This document shows, piece by piece, positions 60,508 to 64,000 of a stretch of 64,000 nucleotides of DNA. A model generated the notes under the pieces. That model had not been told where the DNA came from. It saw only the letters and a program-made list of their open reading frames with translations, and searched no databases. A program made the position numbers and the translations under genes. Where the stretch lies: contig NZ_LMLP01000001.1 of assembly GCF_001421965.1 (NCBI RefSeq), positions 682,001-746,000 on the forward strand, written 5' to 3'. Position 1 is the first letter of the stretch. The number at the start of each line of letters is the position of its first letter. Source of the stretch: Sphingomonas sp. Leaf67. GTDB lineage: Bacteria > Pseudomonadota > Alphaproteobacteria > Sphingomonadales > Sphingomonadaceae.

Positions 60508-62277
60508 ATGGATCGCCGCCATTTCGTCGCGCTGATGGCGCTCGCGCAGCTGGCCGGCAGCTTTCCGGCGCTGGCGCAAAGCGGCCCGGCCGGCGATTTC
60601 GCGCGGCTGTCGAAACGCTATCTCGACGGCATGGCAAAGCTGCATCCGGGCTATGCCACCGCGCTCGGCAATCACGCCCATGACAGCGAGGTCGAGGATC
60701 TGTCCGCCGCCGGTCGCGCCCGCGACGCGGCGTTCCTGCGCGCGACGCTGCTCGAACTGAACGCCATTCCGCGCGACACGCTGTCGCGCGACGATCAGGT
60801 CGATGCCGCGCTGCTCGACAACGACCTACGCTATCAATTGTGGACGCTCGAAGTCCTGCAACCCTTTGCGTGGGACCCGCAGGGGGCGGCCGGCACCATT
60901 TCGGGCGGCCTGTACGCGCTGGCCGCGCGGGACTTCGCGCCGTGGCCGCAGCGGTTGCGCGCGGCGACGCGGCGGATGGAGCAGGTGCCGGCCATGTATG
61001 CGCAGATGCGCACCAGCATCGTCCCCGAACGTGTTCCCGCCATCTACGCCACCACCGTCGCCAAACAGAATGACGGCATCCTGCAGATCGTCGAGACGAT
61101 GCTCGCGCCGCATCGCGGCACGCTGAACCGCGGCGACCGTGCGAAGTTCGACCGCGCCGTCGCGACGCTGAAGACCGCGACCGCCGAACAGCAGCGCTGG
61201 CTCGACACGGTGCTGGTGCCAGCCGCCAGGGGCGAGTTCCGCCTGTCGAGCGAATTGTACGATCAGAAGGTGAAATTCGCCCTCCTGTCGCCGCTGTCGC
61301 GGACCGAGATCAAGGCCCGCGCCGTCCGCGCCGCCGCCGACACACGTGCCGAGATGTACGAACAGGCACGCATCGTGCTGCGCGGCCGTCCGAAGGCCCC
61401 GGCCACGCCCGCCAAACCAACCCCCGCGCAGCAGCAAAAGGCGATCGAGGCCGCCCTCGAAATGAGCTATGCCCGCCGGCCGACCCGGTCGCAGGTGATG
61501 TCGAAGGCGCGCGCGACGCTGGAACAGGCGACGGCATTCGTGCGTGAGAAGAAACTGGTGCGGGTGCCGACCACCCCGGTCCAGATCATCGAGATGCCGA
61601 AATTCCAGCAGGGCGTCGCCGTCGCCTATTGCGACAGCCCCGGCCCGCTCGAAAAGAATCTCGGCACCTTCTATGCCGTGTCGCCGATCCCGGCGGACTG
61701 GACCGAGGCGCAGACGACCTCGTTCCTGCGCGAATATAACGACTATATGCTCCACGACCTGTCGATCCATGAGGCGATGCCGGGCCATTATCTTCAGATC
61801 GCGCACAGCAACGAGAACAAGTCGGTGCTGCGCGCGGTATTGTCGTCAGGTCCGTTCGTCGAAGGCTGGGCGGTCTATGCCGAACGGCTGATGGCCGACG
61901 CCGACTATCTCGACGGCGATCCGCTGTTCAAGCTGACCGTGCTCAAGATGCGGATGCGATCGATCACCAACACGCTGCTCGACATCGGCATCCATACCGA
62001 GGGGCTGACCGAAGCACAGGCGATGAAGCTGATGATGGAAGGTGCGTTCCAGCAGGAGCGCGAGGCTGCCGGCAAATGGACCCGCGCCCGGCTTGGGTCG
62101 ACGCAGTTGCTCAGCTATTTCGTGGGGTATAGCGAGCATATGGACATGCGCCGCGAAGCCGAACGGCGCGCGGGCGGCAGGTTCGATCTGATGCGCTACA
62201 ACAATAGCGCGATCTCACACGGATCGCCGCCGGTGCGGTTCGTCCGCGCGCTGATGTTCGACGAGCCGATCGCCTAG
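60508..62277 (+). CDS. DUF885 family secreted peptidase-like protein
   Basis: A 589-residue DUF885 protein. A twin-arginine-like or Sec signal (M-D-R-R-H-F-V-A-L-M-A-L-A-Q-L-A-G) ends at A-L-A-Q. The domain carries H421-E422-A-M-P-G-H427, an H-E-x-x-x-G-H zincin-type motif, followed by the V-E-G-W-A-V-Y-A-E helix with a candidate third ligand. Members are putative metallocarboxypeptidases or amidases, few of which are characterised. Pro/Lys-rich insertion (P-K-A-P-A-T-P-A-K-P-T-P-A) lies mid-protein. ATG 60508 has AGGGGG upstream. Confidence 0.88.
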   Translation: MDRRHFVALMALAQLAGSFPALAQSGPAGDFARLSKRYLDGMAKLHPGYATALGNHAHDSEVEDLSAAGRARDAAFLRATLLELNAIPRDTLSRDDQVDAALLDNDLRYQLWTLEVLQPFAWDPQGAAGTISGGLYALAARDFAPWPQRLRAATRRMEQVPAMYAQMRTSIVPERVPAIYATTVAKQNDGILQIVETMLAPHRGTLNRGDRAKFDRAVATLKTATAEQQRWLDTVLVPAARGEFRLSSELYDQKVKFALLSPLSRTEIKARAVRAAADTRAEMYEQARIVLRGRPKAPATPAKPTPAQQQKAIEAALEMSYARRPTRSQVMSKARATLEQATAFVREKKLVRVPTTPVQIIEMPKFQQGVAVAYCDSPGPLEKNLGTFYAVSPIPADWTEAQTTSFLREYNDYMLHDLSIHEAMPGHYLQIAHSNENKSVLRAVLSSGPFVEGWAVYAERLMADADYLDGDPLFKLTVLKMRMRSITNTLLDIGIHTEGLTEAQAMKLMMEGAFQQEREAAGKWTRARLGSTQLLSYFVGYSEHMDMRREAERRAGGRFDLMRYNNSAISHGSPPVRFVRALMFDEPIA

Positions 62278-62280
62278 AGT

Positions 62281-62415
62281 CCTCCCCGGCACGGGGAGGG
62301 GGACCGCCGCGAAGCGGTTGTGGAGGGGGCGTCCACGCAACGCAACGCAACGGTTGCGTTGCTTGGACGCCCCCCTCCACCAGCTTCACTGGTTCCCCTC
62401 CCCGTGCCGGGGAGG
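62281..62415. repeat. CCTCCCC-type palindromic element, copy C
   Basis: Starts CCTCCCCGGCACGGGGAGG, itself a hairpin, and ends with the matching CGTGCCGGGGAGG. The centre holds a perfect GGACGCC/GGCGTCC-like stem and three ACGCA repeats. It sits between the convergent DUF885 and E2 genes. Confidence 0.85.
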
Positions 62416-62458
62416 ATCAGTGCGCCGCGATCGTCAACCTTGCCCGCTTCCTCCGCGA

Positions 62459-63787
62459 TCAGTCGGCGAACAGCAGTACCGGCGTTTCGATCAGCCGCTT
62501 CAACGCCTGGACATAGCTGGCGGCGTCATGACCGTCGACGACGCGGTGATCGCAACTGATCGACAGGTTCATCAGCTTGGCCTTGACGATTTCCTCGCCG
62601 CCACCGGCGCGCGCGCGGAACACCGGGCGTTCGACGATGCGGTTCGGGCCGATGATCGCGACTTCGGGGCGATTGATGACCGGGGTGGTCGCGATGCCGC
62701 CGAGCGGCCCCAGCGAGGTGACGGTGATCGTGCCGCCCGACAGTTCCTCCGACTTCGCCTTGCCGGTGCGTGCCGCCTCAGCCAGCCGGACGATCTCGGT
62801 CGCGAGCTGCCACGGGTTCAGGTCCTGCGCGTCGCGGATTACCGGAACCATCAGCCCGGCATCGGTCTGCGCCGCCATGCCCAGATGCACCCGCCCGAAC
62901 CGCGTCACCACCCCAGCCTCGTCGTCATAGCGCGCGTTGAGCATCGGGAAATCGGACAGCGTGCGGCAGATCGCGACGATCAGCAGCGGCAGCATGGTCA
63001 GCTTTGGCCGGGACCCACGCGCCATGTTCAGGTCGCCGCGCATCGCCTCCAGCGCGGTGACGTCGATCTCCTCGACATAGGTGAAGTGCGGGATGTGGCG
63101 CTTGGCCGCCGCCATGTTCTCGGCGATGCGGCGGCGCATGCCGATGACCTTGACGGTTTCGTCCGGGCGGGCGCGCGATACGTTGGGGGTGTGATAGCCC
63201 TGTGCGCTGCCGTAGCGGAGGTACGCGTCGAGATCGGCATGGCGGATGTGGGGACCGTCATGGTGGACGGCGGACAGGTCGATGCCGAGGTCGGCTGCGC
63301 GGGCGCGGACGGCCGGTGAGGCCAGAACTCTTCCCCGTTCATGGGTAGAGGGACCGTCCGGCGTAGCCGGATGGTGGAGGGGGGTGGCCTCTTGCGGGAC
63401 GGCAGCTGGCGTTGCGTCCAGCGGCGCGCCCCCTCCACCATGCTGCGCATGGTCCCCCTCCCCGTTCCGGGGAGAGGTTGCAACCTCCTCCACACCCGGA
63501 TTTTCCGCCTCGACCCGCTCGGGTTCGGCCGGCTGGACGACCTCTTCGGCCGTCTCGATCACGACCAGTGTCGCGCCGATCGCCACCTGGTCGCCCGGCT
63601 CGCCCGCCAGTTCGACGACGGTGCCCGCGACCGGGCTTTCCATCTCGACCGTCGCCTTGTCGGTCATCATGTCGGCGAGACGGCCGTCTTCCTCGACACG
63701 GTCGCCGACGGCGACGTGCCATGCGACGATCTCGGCCTCGGAAATGCCTTCACCGATATCGGGCAGGCGGAAGGAGAAACGTGCCAT
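62459..63787 (-). CDS. bkdB: Branched-chain 2-oxoacid dehydrogenase E2 (dihydrolipoyl acyltransferase)
   Basis: Core of the complex that oxidises branched-chain 2-oxoacids. The 442-residue protein has a lipoyl domain (residues 1-80, lipoylated K44 in M-M-T-D-K-A-T-V-E), a linker, a peripheral subunit-binding domain (about 155-190, L-A-S-P-A-V-R-A-R-A-A), and the acyltransferase domain with H414 and D418 in C-D-H-R-V-V-D-G. Residues about 104-154 of the linker are encoded by a palindromic repeat element read in frame. It begins 6 nt after the E1-beta gene. The branched-chain call rests on the D-M-M-T-D-K motif and the E1-beta neighbour. Confidence 0.9.
   Translation of the reverse strand: MARFSFRLPDIGEGISEAEIVAWHVAVGDRVEEDGRLADMMTDKATVEMESPVAGTVVELAGEPGDQVAIGATLVVIETAEEVVQPAEPERVEAENPGVEEVATSPRNGEGDHAQHGGGGAPLDATPAAVPQEATPLHHPATPDGPSTHERGRVLASPAVRARAADLGIDLSAVHHDGPHIRHADLDAYLRYGSAQGYHTPNVSRARPDETVKVIGMRRRIAENMAAAKRHIPHFTYVEEIDVTALEAMRGDLNMARGSRPKLTMLPLLIVAICRTLSDFPMLNARYDDEAGVVTRFGRVHLGMAAQTDAGLMVPVIRDAQDLNPWQLATEIVRLAEAARTGKAKSEELSGGTITVTSLGPLGGIATTPVINRPEVAIIGPNRIVERPVFRARAGGGEEIVKAKLMNLSISCDHRVVDGHDAASYVQALKRLIETPVLLFAD
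63328..63477. repeat. CCTCCCC-type palindromic element, copy D, inside the E2 gene
   Basis: The block runs from CTCTTCCCCG to CCGGGGAGAGG and shares the GGAGGGGG and CCCCCTCCACCA modules with copies A-C, though its ends are more decayed. It lies wholly in the coding sequence for the linker between lipoyl and subunit-binding domains and its length keeps the reading frame. Confidence 0.8.
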
Positions 63788-63793
63788 GGCTTG

Positions 63794-64000
63794 TCAGTCC
63801 TGCATGATTTTCTTGAGCGCTTGTCCGATGCGGACCGGCCCCGGGAAATACGCCCATTCGAGGCTATGCGGATACGGCGTGTCGAAGCCGGTCACGCGCT
63901 CGATCGGCGCTTCGAGATGGTGGAAGCAGCGTTCCTGCACCAGCGCCGACAGTTCGGCACCGAAGCCGCCCGTCCGGGTCGCCTCGTGCACGATCATGCA
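63794..64000 (-). CDS. 2-oxoacid dehydrogenase E1-beta subunit, C-terminal part (partial)
   Basis: The last 67 or so residues of a transketolase-type E1-beta; the rest lies beyond the window. I-V-H-E-A-T-R-T-G-G-F-G-A-E-L, R-V-T-G-F-D-T-P-Y-P and the final E-W-A-Y-F-P-G segment are typical of the C-terminal domain that binds E2. The frame is open at the window edge. It is 6 nt upstream of the E2 gene in one operon. Confidence 0.88.
   Translation of the reverse strand, partial: CMIVHEATRTGGFGAELSALVQERCFHHLEAPIERVTGFDTPYPHSLEWAYFPGPVRIGQALKKIMQD

Overview
The window is a stretch of ordinary chromosome from a high-GC alphaproteobacterium, most likely a sphingomonad (Sphingomonas or a close relative). 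The reasons are the GC-rich third codon positions, the cell-cycle methylase CcrM with its RAMA domain, the yajC-secD-secF-Mth938 block, TonB-dependent receptors, DUF2171, DUF1272 and glycine-zipper proteins, and dispersed palindromes with a CTGC or GCAG loop. I see no prophage, insertion sequence, CRISPR array, rRNA operon or replication origin. Two tRNA genes are present, Pro-GGG and Lys-TTT.

Layout. 1-5 kb: two small membrane proteins, then an aerobic ribonucleotide reductase (nrdA, nrdB) behind a candidate NrdR box pair and split by a small divergent gene pair. 5-13.6 kb: an HNH protein, small envelope proteins, an outer-membrane barrel, a type II NADH dehydrogenase and a double-domain M16 peptidase. 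13.6-17.3 kb: a four-gene glycosyltransferase island. 17.5-23.4 kb: yfgM-like, bamB, der and a tusA-like gene in one minus-strand run, then panB and an ArsC-family gene with a broken relative nearby. 23.8-31.8 kb: a chemoreceptor, ferredoxin-NADP reductase, a siderophore receptor behind a candidate Fur box, a GNAT enzyme and secreted proteins. 31.9-35.5 kb: a Bax-inhibitor-like protein, ThpR, OsmC and another glycosyltransferase. 35.5-38.8 kb: the Sec accessory operon. 39-47.3 kb: a dense minus-strand block with a large secreted protein, folP, ccrM, rnhB, a ThiD-VOC fusion, a DUF1272 protein and glmM. 47.3-54.5 kb: a dicarboxylate symporter, gor-pgi, lepB-rnc and a PAP2 phosphatase. 54.6-64 kb: a second chemoreceptor, a second TonB receptor, folK, a family 5 uracil-DNA glycosylase, a DUF885 peptidase, and the E2 and partial E1-beta genes of a branched-chain 2-oxoacid dehydrogenase.

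Genes that work together: NrdA and NrdB make deoxynucleotides. YfgM, BamB and the Sec proteins serve envelope protein export and assembly. GlmM feeds peptidoglycan and LPS precursors. FolP and FolK both serve folate synthesis. Many neighbours are translationally coupled through ATGA, GTGA or TGATG overlaps.

The best leads are a cluster of ten GANTC sites just upstream of ccrM, a palindromic repeat translated in frame inside the E2 linker, a ThiD fused to a VOC domain, a remnant of an ArsC-family gene beside an intact one, and a two-copy dispersed element carrying a tandem AAAGGTCAC motif. I did not find a clearly new multi-gene system. Start sites are chosen from ribosome binding sites and family lengths and are less certain than stops.
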